In this document: piece after piece, positions 1-4,996 of the stretch | How the letters are laid out: each line of letters begins with the position of its first letter | How positions within the stretch are numbered: position 1 is the first letter of the stretch | Assembly: GCA_007131845.1 (NCBI GenBank) | Contig: SLPT01000378.1 | Coordinates: forward strand, 1-6,159 | Reading direction: 5' to 3' | Length of the DNA stretch: 6,159 nt | Source: Desulfobacteraceae bacterium | GTDB taxonomy: Bacteria > Desulfobacterota > Desulfobacteria > Desulfobacterales > Desulfosalsimonadaceae | Program-made: the position numbers and the translations under genes | Notes under the pieces: model-generated | Database searches by the model: none | The model's input: only the letters and a program-made list of their open reading frames with translations | What the model was told of the DNA's origin: nothing

Positions 1-406
1 ACTCCGCATCGACAAGAAGTCGATTCCGGCCAAAATCGTCAACAAGCATTACAACATGGCGGTTCAAAAACGGCTCGCCGAAACCGAAAGGGAGCATCTG
101 GCCAAAAACGAAAAACGGGAGCTAAAGGATGAGGTACTTCACCGGCTCTACCTGCGGGTACCGGCTTCTCCTGGGATCTACGATATCGCGTGGCACCCGG
201 AAGCCGGGGATCTTTGGTTTTTTTCCAACATGAAGGAGGCCAACGAGGAGTTGGAAACGCTGTTTTCGAAATCCTTCCGGCTGAGCCTGGTTCGGATTTT
301 TCCGTATACTGCGGCACAATTCCTGTCCGGGATAGGAGACGATGCCTTTGATGCGGTGCATAAGCTGGGGCCTTCGTTTTTCAGCCAGGGAGGCGACCAT
401 GCTTGA
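1..406 (+). CDS. rdgC: RdgC-family recombination-associated protein, 3' part (5' end outside window)
   Basis: The frame is open from base 2 to the stop at 404-406, giving 134 residues; the true start lies upstream, and the ATG at base 56 is internal. RdgC proteins bind double-stranded DNA as ring-shaped dimers and, in E. coli, restrain RecA-dependent recombination. Visible: a segment with IPAKIV, then a charged helical stretch ending in LKDEVLHRL (about residues 41-49), then a beta-rich segment with GDLWFFS. E. coli RdgC, as I recall it, has LKDEVLHSL at the matching place after a similar charged helix, and a similar 'KILPSPVIK' before it. The protein stops soon after the point equivalent to the middle of E. 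coli RdgC (303 aa), so it covers only the N-terminal half of that family. The following gene overlaps its stop by 8 bases, so the two are probably translationally coupled. Family assignment is fairly secure; function in this organism is inferred. Confidence 0.78.
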   Translation, partial: LRIDKKSIPAKIVNKHYNMAVQKRLAETEREHLAKNEKRELKDEVLHRLYLRVPASPGIYDIAWHPEAGDLWFFSNMKEANEELETLFSKSFRLSLVRIFPYTAAQFLSGIGDDAFDAVHKLGPSFFSQGGDHA

Positions 407-938
407 CGTATCCGTTGCATACAACCGCTATAAGTTCCTGGGCCATGAATTTCTCACCTGGCTCTGGTACCGGATCGAGACCGACCCGGAGCTGACACAA
501 AAGATCGAGCCCGACCTGGAATCCCTTGCTATCGGCAACCGCGTGGTGCTGGAAAACAGCCGGCACAACCGGGAGGAAACCATTACCATTCGCGGTGATG
601 GCGCCGGTCTCGAAGAGGGGCTCATCGCCCTTAAAAAAGGGGCCAAGGTCACCGAGATCAACCTGGTCTGCCGTTCCGCCGAGTACGAGTGGCGGTTTAA
701 TCTCAAGGGGGAGAGCCTGGCCCTGAGCGGACTGAAAACACCGCAGACCGGAAAGGTGGAAAAAAAAGAGGACCTGGAGGGGGCGGTCCTGGAGCGGATG
801 TATCTGGTGGAAAAAGTCGTCAATCTCACGTTCGGTCTCTACCAAATGTTTATGGGCGAGCGCCTGGATCCCGCCTGGGATAAACGGACGGTGGGTGAAA
901 TCAACCGCTGGATCGGCCGGGCGGTGGCCGGCGGATAA
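399..938 (+). CDS. Conserved protein coupled to rdgC; candidate C-terminal half of a split RdgC
   Basis: 179 residues. The ATG at 399 is chosen over an in-frame ATG at 342 because it has a GGGAGG-type ribosome-binding site (388-393), it overlaps the rdgC stop as ATGCTTGA, and its product starts with a plausible conserved-looking region containing FLGHEFLTWLWYR (residues 13-25). It has no signal peptide or membrane segment. The middle is beta-rich: GAKVTEINLVC (81-91) and EWRFNLKGESLALSGLK (97-113). The end is helical: LEGAVLERMYLVEKVVNLTF (126-145). This order resembles the second half of E. coli RdgC as I remember it, with GKVVTKLALDW, then a strand pair with GSLKRLKF, then a C-terminal helix ending the protein. 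I therefore infer that this is the RdgC C-terminal region as a separate polypeptide acting with the upstream gene product. Otherwise it is a protein of unknown function in the same operon. The homology is suggested by motif order and is not proven. Confidence 0.8.
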   Translation: MLDVSVAYNRYKFLGHEFLTWLWYRIETDPELTQKIEPDLESLAIGNRVVLENSRHNREETITIRGDGAGLEEGLIALKKGAKVTEINLVCRSAEYEWRFNLKGESLALSGLKTPQTGKVEKKEDLEGAVLERMYLVEKVVNLTFGLYQMFMGERLDPAWDKRTVGEINRWIGRAVAGG

Positions 939-951
939 TCCGGCGGGTGCC

Positions 952-977
952 CCGGCGGGCGATTCGGTCGCCGGTTT
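952..977. terminator. Possible terminator hairpin between convergent genes
   Basis: Between the stop of the rdgC-linked gene (938) and the stop of mntP (1001), CCGGCG (952-957) is complementary to CGCCGG (969-974). An alternative inner stem is GGCGA (958-962) with TCGCC (968-972) around the loop TTCGG. Only TTT follows, so the U-tract is poor. A CCGGCGGG direct repeat (940-947, 952-959) makes several foldings possible. Position between convergent genes supports a terminator; the weak T-run argues against an efficient one. Confidence 0.3.
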
Positions 978-1000
978 GGGCCGGTCTTTCAGGGGCTGTT

Positions 1001-1558
1001 TCATGCAAGGCCGGATACCAGGATCCGAAACCCAATGGCAAGCAGAATGACCCCGCCCGCGATTTCCATGCGGGGCCCGGCATACTGTCCCAGAAAGCGC
1101 CCCAGGCGGATACCGGCCAGGGACATGGCTGAGGTGACGATTCCGATCAGCACGCTCGGATACCAGATACCGACCTGGACCATGGCCAGGGAGAATCCCA
1201 CGGCCAGGGCGTCTATGCTGGTCGCAACGGAAAGCAGGACCAGGCTGTATCCCCGGGTGGGATCCTTACCGATCCCCCGGTCTTCTCCGGCCAGTCCGCC
1301 GTGGATCATCCGGGCGCCCACGAACAGGAGCAGGCCGAATGCCACCCAGTGGTCGAACGCCGAAACCAAAGGCGCCACATGGACGCCGGCATACCACCCG
1401 GCAACGGGCATCATGAACTGAAACAGCCCCAGATGGAAGGAAAGCCGGAATTTCGCACGGGCGGTGTCCGCCCAGCCCGACGTTCCGGCTGCAACGGACA
1501 CGGCAAAGGAGTCCATGGCCAAAGCGAGTGCTATGAAAAGAATTTCCGGTAAGCTCAT
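1001..1558 (-). CDS. mntP: MntP family manganese efflux pump
   Basis: Complete, 185 residues, close to the 188 of E. coli MntP. MntP proteins are inner-membrane exporters that remove excess Mn(II) from the cytoplasm. The protein has about six hydrophobic segments (roughly residues 4-24, 39-60, 67-87, 104-127, 132-152, 165-183) in two related halves. The family's conserved acidic residues within the membrane are present: D16 in ALAMDSFAVS and D116 in ATSIDALAVG, matching D16 and D118 of E. coli MntP. GARMI (81-85) after the third segment is also typical, followed by a short charged cytoplasmic loop. The ATG at 1558 is the only usable start, as no in-frame ATG, GTG or TTG lies between it and the stop further upstream. 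No clear Shine-Dalgarno sequence precedes it. It is transcribed alone, convergent with the rdgC pair and divergent from the thiolase. I see no Mn-sensing yybP-ykoY riboswitch in the 155-base upstream gap. Confidence 0.94.
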   Translation of the reverse strand: MSLPEILFIALALAMDSFAVSVAAGTSGWADTARAKFRLSFHLGLFQFMMPVAGWYAGVHVAPLVSAFDHWVAFGLLLFVGARMIHGGLAGEDRGIGKDPTRGYSLVLLSVATSIDALAVGFSLAMVQVGIWYPSVLIGIVTSAMSLAGIRLGRFLGQYAGPRMEIAGGVILLAIGFRILVSGLA

Positions 1559-1700
1559 CGGATTTATGTGCCGTAAAGAAAAACAAGGACATGGCAGGCG
1601 CAGCCGTCATGCGTCAAAGGATGCACCTGCCCGATATATACAGCGTTTCACCTGAACTGAGCGTTTCATTATCAGGCGGATTTCGAAACATCAATCCTGA

Positions 1701-1706
1701 AAGGAG
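1701..1706 (+). promoter_or_regulatory. Ribosome-binding site that fixes the thiolase start
   Basis: AAGGAG lies 7 bases before the ATG at 1714. This is a strong Shine-Dalgarno match. It supports 1714 over the longer in-frame start at 1591, whose extra 41 residues do not resemble a thiolase N-terminus. Confidence 0.85.
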
Positions 1707-1713
1707 AGTTTTT

Positions 1714-2967
1714 ATGAAAGACGTAGTCATTGTATCCGGCTGCCGGACCCCCATCGGTGCTTTCGGGGGGACTCTGAAGAACGTACCGGCCCATACCCTG
1801 GGCAGCGTTACAATGAAAGAGGCGGTCGAGCGAGCCGGCATCGATCCGAACCTCATCGACGACATCCGGTTCGGCAACTGCATGGAGCCCGTCGACGCCC
1901 TGAACGTCACCCGGGTGTCCGCGCTTCTGGCCGGGCTGCCGGAGACCGTCACCGCCGCGACCATCAACCGGGTCTGTATCTCCGGGATGGAGGCGACGAT
2001 TTCCGGCATGGCGATGATCCAGGCCGGTATGGCCGATATCATTCTGGCCGGCGGCGTGGAGCACATGTCCGGCGTTCCCTACGTGGTGGAGGGTGCCCGG
2101 TGGGGATGCCGTCTGCAGGACGACACATTCAAGGACGCCATGATCCATGCCCTGCACTGCGGGTCCCACATCATCCCCCATCCCGAGGACGGACCGGTCA
2201 ACGCGGAGGAGGCACCGCTTTCCTATTTCAAGGGGAAACCCTATATTATGGGGCACACGGCAGAGTTCGTGGCGCAGCACTGGAACATTTCCCGCGAGGA
2301 AATGGACGAGGTGGCCCTCCGGAGCCACAACAACGCGGAGCGCGCCAACAATGACGGCTCGTTTGCGGATGAAATCGTGCCGGTTCCGGTGCCCCAGCGC
2401 AAGAAAGATCCGGTGATGTTCGAAAAAGACGAGCATTTCCGTCCCGGCATTACCATGGACGATCTGACAAAGCTGCCCCCCGCGTTCGTACCGAAAACGG
2501 GGAAGGTCACCGCGGGAAATTCCAGCGGGATCAACGACGGCTCCGCGGCAATGGTGATTATGAGCGCCGACAAGGCGAAGGAACTGGGTTTGAAGCCTCT
2601 CGCGCGAATTCGGGCCATCGGCCGCGGTGCGTGCCATCCGTCGGTCATGGGCATGTCTCCCGTGCCTGCGGTGGAAGACCTCACCCGGCGCAGCGGGCTG
2701 AAGGTCTCCGATTTTGAGCGGATCGAGCTCAACGAGGCGTTTGCCGCGCAGTACCTGGGTTGTGAAAAGGAACTGGGACTCAATCGGGAGATCGTCAACG
2801 TCAACGGTTCCGGCATCGGACTCGGTCATCCCGTGGGGGCGACCGGGGCTCGGATCATGATCACGCTGATGTACGAACTACGCCGGACGGGCAAATCCTT
2901 AGGCCTGGCCACGCTATGCGGCGGCGGCGGAGTATCCATGGCCTGCGCCATTGAAGTGGCTCAGTAG
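1714..2967 (+). CDS. Thiolase (acetyl-CoA C-acyltransferase family)
   Basis: Complete, 417 residues. Thiolases cleave 3-ketoacyl-CoA with CoA, or condense two acyl-CoAs, in the cytoplasm. The N-terminus VIVSGCRTPIGAFGG is typical. The acyl-accepting cysteine is C88 in NRVCISGMEA. The second catalytic group is complete: NEAF (N340-E341-A-F), H372 in GIGLGHPVGATG, and C402 in LCGGGG, the proton-donor cysteine. The usual length is about 390-395; the surplus lies around residues 145-178, between GARWG and GHTAEFVA, in the loop region that carries tetramer and CoA contacts in Zoogloea PhaA. The usual YHMG at the end of that loop is YIMG here. The shift may reflect a substrate other than acetoacetyl-CoA, but direction (beta-oxidation or synthesis) and chain length cannot be read from sequence. 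It stands alone, with no beta-oxidation partner beside it, and is convergent with the gene at 3010-3438. Confidence 0.93.
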   Translation: MKDVVIVSGCRTPIGAFGGTLKNVPAHTLGSVTMKEAVERAGIDPNLIDDIRFGNCMEPVDALNVTRVSALLAGLPETVTAATINRVCISGMEATISGMAMIQAGMADIILAGGVEHMSGVPYVVEGARWGCRLQDDTFKDAMIHALHCGSHIIPHPEDGPVNAEEAPLSYFKGKPYIMGHTAEFVAQHWNISREEMDEVALRSHNNAERANNDGSFADEIVPVPVPQRKKDPVMFEKDEHFRPGITMDDLTKLPPAFVPKTGKVTAGNSSGINDGSAAMVIMSADKAKELGLKPLARIRAIGRGACHPSVMGMSPVPAVEDLTRRSGLKVSDFERIELNEAFAAQYLGCEKELGLNREIVNVNGSGIGLGHPVGATGARIMITLMYELRRTGKSLGLATLCGGGGVSMACAIEVAQ

Positions 2968-3009
2968 TGGCCGAACGAAAACCGCAGGAATGCCGGCCGG
3001 CGGGGGGGA

Positions 3010-3438
3010 CTATGCCTCATCGTCGGCCGGTTCCACGATGTATTTCACGGTATCCAGCAGGGGCGGGTTCACCGGTCTCCATTTCGGGTGCAAAGCCCGA
3101 CCTTCCTTCCAGGTGAAATCGACGAGAATATACTGCTCATCGATTTTATATTCGTTTTTTTTCCCGTAGCGTACCGGGGGATAGTACTCGATAAAAAGCA
3201 TGCGATTCGGGTTGATGCCGAATTCTGCCGCGACCTTTGTCGCGATGTGGCCCGCGCAGCTTCGTATGGACATCTTGCTTTCCGGCACGTCCGATACGAT
3301 TACGACAAAGGGGCGCAGGATGGTTACCGGCTCACCGGATTTTCTCCGGTCATAGATCCGCAGCCGGCATTGTCCGTTGGCCAGCTTCAGCTTGCCGCCC
3401 CATCCTTCCCAATAATATATGTCGTCATGGATAAGCAT
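3010..3438 (-). CDS. Protein of unknown function, 142 residues
   Basis: Not assigned to a named family. A soluble, probably cytoplasmic protein, with no signal peptide, membrane segment or cysteine-rich metal site. It opens with an aromatic, acidic stretch (HDDIYYWEGWGGKLKL). A beta-strand stretch follows (CRLRIYDRR, 24-32; FVVIVSDVPES, 44-54), then an apparent helix (SIRSCAGHIATKVAAEFGI), then MLFIEYYPPVRYG (80-92), a strand with YILVDFTW (103-110), and a proline-rich end with HPKWRPVNPPLLD. The order 'VVIVSD - helix with HIATKV - FIEYYP - WRP' recalls short uncharacterised bacterial proteins I have seen with 'HLATEV...EHYP...PRWRP', but I cannot name the family. ATG 3438 is the only in-frame start before the upstream stop. 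It lacks a clear Shine-Dalgarno site and is preceded by a tandem 10-bp repeat. Its balanced composition and ordered strand/helix pattern favour a real gene. Confidence 0.72.
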   Translation of the reverse strand: MLIHDDIYYWEGWGGKLKLANGQCRLRIYDRRKSGEPVTILRPFVVIVSDVPESKMSIRSCAGHIATKVAAEFGINPNRMLFIEYYPPVRYGKKNEYKIDEQYILVDFTWKEGRALHPKWRPVNPPLLDTVKYIVEPADDEA

Positions 3439-3442
3439 GATA

Positions 3443-3462
3443 TATTCGGTTTTATTCGGTTT
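3443..3462. repeat. Exact tandem repeat of a 10-mer upstream of the unknown gene
   Basis: TATTCGGTTT occurs twice without a gap (3443-3452 and 3453-3462), ending 5 bases before the start codon of the minus-strand gene at 3438. One period is close to one helical turn. It could be a repressor site or chance slippage, and it occupies the position where a Shine-Dalgarno sequence would be expected. Confidence 0.7.
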
Positions 3463-3620
3463 AAAGGCAAGTCGGGGGGCGTCCCGGAAAAAAAAGGGTA
3501 AAGATACGGGCGCAGGCCGACGATATATATTATGTTAAGGTAATGCCTGTATCCCTGCGGGTCAAGTTCGCCCTTGGCGCTGAAGCCTGAACAATTGCGT
3601 CTGAATTTTTCATTGAAACG

Positions 3621-3628
3621 CAGGAATT
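3621..3628. repeat. Left copy of CAGGAATT direct repeat flanking the palindrome
   Basis: CAGGAATT here recurs at 3778-3785, directly at the right edge of the palindrome. It may be an 8-bp target-site duplication of an inserted element spanning about 3629-3777. The spacing is not symmetric around the palindrome (25 bases to the left arm, none on the right), so chance or a more complex element remains possible. Confidence 0.4.
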
Positions 3629-3652
3629 GATGCACTCGTAAAAAGTCGTGAT

Positions 3653-3780
3653 CCGACGGCTTTGTAAAAAGTTCAAGATCAAGGCTTGCGCGATTTCGAA
3701 GAATGCAGCGTACTTGTCGTACGTGAAATTCTGAGAAATCGCGCGTAACCCAGATATTGGACTTTTTACGAAGCCGTCAG
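3653..3780. repeat. Large imperfect palindrome, MITE- or REP-like intergenic repeat
   Basis: The left half (3653-3713) and right half (3719-3780) are inverted copies around a 5-base loop TTGTC. Outer arms match at 18 of 20 positions when the right arm is read in reverse complement (GACGGCTT.GTAAAAAGT). The middle blocks GCGCGATTTC (3688-3697) and GAAATCGCGC (3735-3744) match exactly, as do the central CGTAC (3709-3713) and GTACG (3719-3723). Between them the arms differ by substitutions and small gaps. An additional CGTAAAAAGTC (3637-3647) just outside repeats the arm motif and is itself a perfect inverse of 3760-3770. There is no open reading frame inside, so it would be non-autonomous. It could also fold as RNA, but neither side has a proper U-tract. 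Copy number elsewhere cannot be seen from one window. Confidence 0.75.
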
Positions 3781-3785
3781 GAATT
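3778..3785. repeat. Right copy of CAGGAATT direct repeat flanking the palindrome
   Basis: Exact second copy of the octamer at 3621-3628. Its first base overlaps the last base of the palindrome's GCCGTC terminus, which weakens the target-site reading slightly. Confidence 0.4.
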
Positions 3786-3824
3786 CATCCCCGAGCGGAT
3801 GCAATAGCAGGGTATCGAAATCGA

Positions 3825-3863
3825 AACCGGAATCCCGATAGCGATAAAAATCGGATGCCGGTT
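3825..3863. other. Hairpin of unknown role upstream of the peptidase promoter
   Basis: AACCGG (3825-3830) pairs with CCGGTT (3858-3863), one mismatch follows, then ATCCCGAT (3832-3839) pairs with ATCGGAT (3850-3856) with one bulged C. The loop is AGCGATAAAA (3840-3849). No T-run follows on either strand, so it is not a standard terminator. It lies before the promoter and is not part of the expected peptidase transcript. Confidence 0.45.
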
Positions 3864-3923
3864 GCAAGTCATGGAAAACAACTTCTTGCATACGATCACC
3901 CTGCGCTGTGCAACCCAACGGAT

Positions 3924-3952
3924 TTGACACCAAAAGGCAAGTGTGCAATAGT
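3924..3952 (+). promoter_or_regulatory. Probable sigma70 promoter of the M23 peptidase-bactofilin operon
   Basis: A perfect -35 hexamer TTGACA (3924-3929) is followed after exactly 17 bases by AATAGT (3947-3952), which matches 4 of 6 positions of TATAAT and is preceded by TGC, an extended -10. Transcription would start near 3959-3960, leaving a leader of about 84 bases before the ATG at 4043. It is the best promoter match I found in the window. Confidence 0.6.
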
Positions 3953-3988
3953 TTGGTCTGTTGTGTGGTTTTTACCCGATAATCCTGC

Positions 3989-4009
3989 CCACAGGCTCCA
4001 CGTCTGTGG
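3989..4009 (+). promoter_or_regulatory. Leader hairpin of the peptidase operon
   Basis: CCACAG (3989-3994) and CTGTGG (4004-4009) form a perfect 6-bp stem with a 9-base loop, within the predicted 5' leader. CCGATAA occurs on each side of it (about 3976-3982 and 4015-4021). No known riboswitch was recognised; a structural or regulatory role is speculative. Confidence 0.35.
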
Positions 4010-4042
4010 ATGAACCGATAACCCTTTGGAAAAAGCCTGCCT

Positions 4043-4996
4043 ATGCGTGATCGATGCATTATCACCATATCCGACTACCGGGGATCGAGGCACTTCAGCC
4101 TGTCCGGGCTGTTGCGGCGCCTTATCGGCGGTGCGCTTACGGTTCTTGCGCTGGTAATGCTCGGCTCGTTTCTTTTCATACAGATGCTTTCCGGGAAAGT
4201 ATCCGATCTCAATGATCAGATCGGGCGTTTGAGCGCTCAGCAGGAACAGATCCGTTATGAGAAGAACATGCTTCTCGAAGAGAAGGCCAGTCTCATCACC
4301 TCGGTGGCGCATAAGTCACAGGGCCTGGATGTTTTGGGCGAGGAACTCAACCACATCGAGGCTCTGATCGGTCTGAAGCCGTCGCCCGACAAACCGATTC
4401 ATGAGCGGATCGACACCGCCAGCCAGACGGCCCTGGAAAAACGGGTGATGCTCGATTCGATTCCCAGCGGCTACCCTGTCGATTCCCGGGTGATCACAAG
4501 CGGGTTCGGCCGGCGGGTTCACCCGGTTCACGGTCACGAATCGTTTCACGGCGGCGTGGATCTCCGATCGCCCCGGGGGGCGCCGGTACGCGCTTCAGCC
4601 GACGGGGTGGTGGAATGGGCGGCCATGCACAGGGAAAGCGGGCTGGGAAAAATGATCATCCTGGTGCATAATTTTGGGTTTACAACCACCTATGCGCATC
4701 TCGATGAAATCACGGTGGAAGTGGGAGAGTTTGTCCAAAAAGGTGACGTTATTGGCCATGTGGGCAGCACGGGTGTCTCCACGGCGCCCCATTTGCATTA
4801 CGAGGTGCGCTACCTGAAACGCAGGCTCAACCCAAAGCCTTTCATGGACTGGTCCATGGAGGACTATGATATTGTTTTTGAAAAAGAGGACAGAATCCAA
4901 TGGCAATCCTTGGCAAAAGCGGTTCGCAGAAACGTCGAAATGCCTCAGCGACTGTGGTCTCAGGAGAAGCTCACCTGGTCGGCGACCTCTCGCTGA
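4043..4996 (+). CDS. Membrane-anchored M23 (LytM-type) peptidoglycan endopeptidase
   Basis: 317 residues. M23 enzymes are zinc endopeptidases that cut peptide cross-links of the cell wall. Layout: short cytoplasmic N-terminus (1-27), one hydrophobic segment (about 28-49) that anchors it in the inner membrane, a periplasmic coiled-coil-like region with heptad leucines (about 52-110), then the M23 domain (about 145-265). SGFGRRVHP (153-161) is typical. Zinc ligands are H169 and D173 in HGGVD and H252 in HLHYE; the further catalytic histidines are H219 in TYAHL and H250. All are present, so it should be active. The start is supported by the cytoplasmic N-terminus and upstream promoter, although its Shine-Dalgarno site is weak (GGA, about 12 bases away). 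Its last 32 codons overlap the bactofilin start in another frame. Peptidase-bactofilin pairs act in cell shape in Helicobacter (Csd1/CcmA) and other bacteria; the same role is inferred here. Confidence 0.92.
   Translation: MRDRCIITISDYRGSRHFSLSGLLRRLIGGALTVLALVMLGSFLFIQMLSGKVSDLNDQIGRLSAQQEQIRYEKNMLLEEKASLITSVAHKSQGLDVLGEELNHIEALIGLKPSPDKPIHERIDTASQTALEKRVMLDSIPSGYPVDSRVITSGFGRRVHPVHGHESFHGGVDLRSPRGAPVRASADGVVEWAAMHRESGLGKMIILVHNFGFTTTYAHLDEITVEVGEFVQKGDVIGHVGSTGVSTAPHLHYEVRYLKRRLNPKPFMDWSMEDYDIVFEKEDRIQWQSLAKAVRRNVEMPQRLWSQEKLTWSATSR
4885..4890 (+). promoter_or_regulatory. Ribosome-binding site of the bactofilin inside the peptidase gene
   Basis: AGAGGA lies 9 bases before the ATG at 4900, within the peptidase coding sequence. 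It supports internal initiation and translational coupling of the two proteins. Confidence 0.6.

Larger units (their letters stand above)
3439..4042. other. 604-base intergenic region without a convincing gene
   Basis: This gap separates the divergent unknown gene (ends upstream at 3438) and the M23 peptidase (starts 4043). From 3439 to about 3600 it holds the tandem 10-mer, an 8-A run (3488-3495) and an AT-rich patch (3522-3538) that could supply a -10 element for the minus-strand gene, though no -35 with correct spacing is evident. From 3621 to 3785 it holds the palindrome and its flanking repeat. A separate hairpin lies at 3825-3863, and the promoter and leader of the peptidase operon at 3924-4042. 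No tRNA or known riboswitch was recognised. Confidence 0.7.

Noticed and set aside
342..398. N-terminal extension of the rdgC-linked gene from ATG 342
   Set aside because: The extra 19 residues overlap rdgC in another frame and lack a ribosome-binding site; ATG 399 has a strong one.
1..938. A recent frameshift that broke one rdgC gene
   Set aside because: The second frame has its own ribosome-binding site and ATG exactly at the stop, the usual sign of evolved coupling. A sequencing error would not create both.
381..1004. 207-codon minus-strand reading frame
   Set aside because: Antisense to the rdgC-linked gene, which has a good start, ribosome-binding site and translational overlap.
1591..1713. 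41-residue N-terminal extension of the thiolase
   Set aside because: Thiolases begin at the VIVSGCRTPIG region and AAGGAG precedes ATG 1714.
1672..2829. 385-codon minus-strand reading frame
   Set aside because: It lies entirely antisense to a thiolase with all catalytic motifs. Long antisense frames are common in G+C-rich genes, and its histidine- and glycine-rich product resembles no family.
2988..3002. GC-rich palindrome GCCGGCCGGC as terminator between thiolase and the unknown gene
   Set aside because: It has no loop of usable size and no T-run on either strand.
3522..3565. Minus-strand promoter with TTGACC (3560-3565) and TAATAT (3527-3532)
   Set aside because: The spacer is 27 bases, too long for sigma70; no properly spaced -35 was found for this -10-like patch.
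3387..3635. Minus-strand reading frame of 82 codons upstream of, and overlapping, the unknown gene
   Set aside because: It needs a GTG start within the repeat-flanking sequence, has no ribosome-binding site, overlaps the better-supported frame at 3438, and its product shows no domain-like pattern. A small real gene is not fully excluded.
3629..3780. CRISPR repeat or tRNA-derived element
   Set aside because: There is a single inverted structure and no regularly spaced direct repeats, and no cloverleaf or TpsiC-like motif was found.
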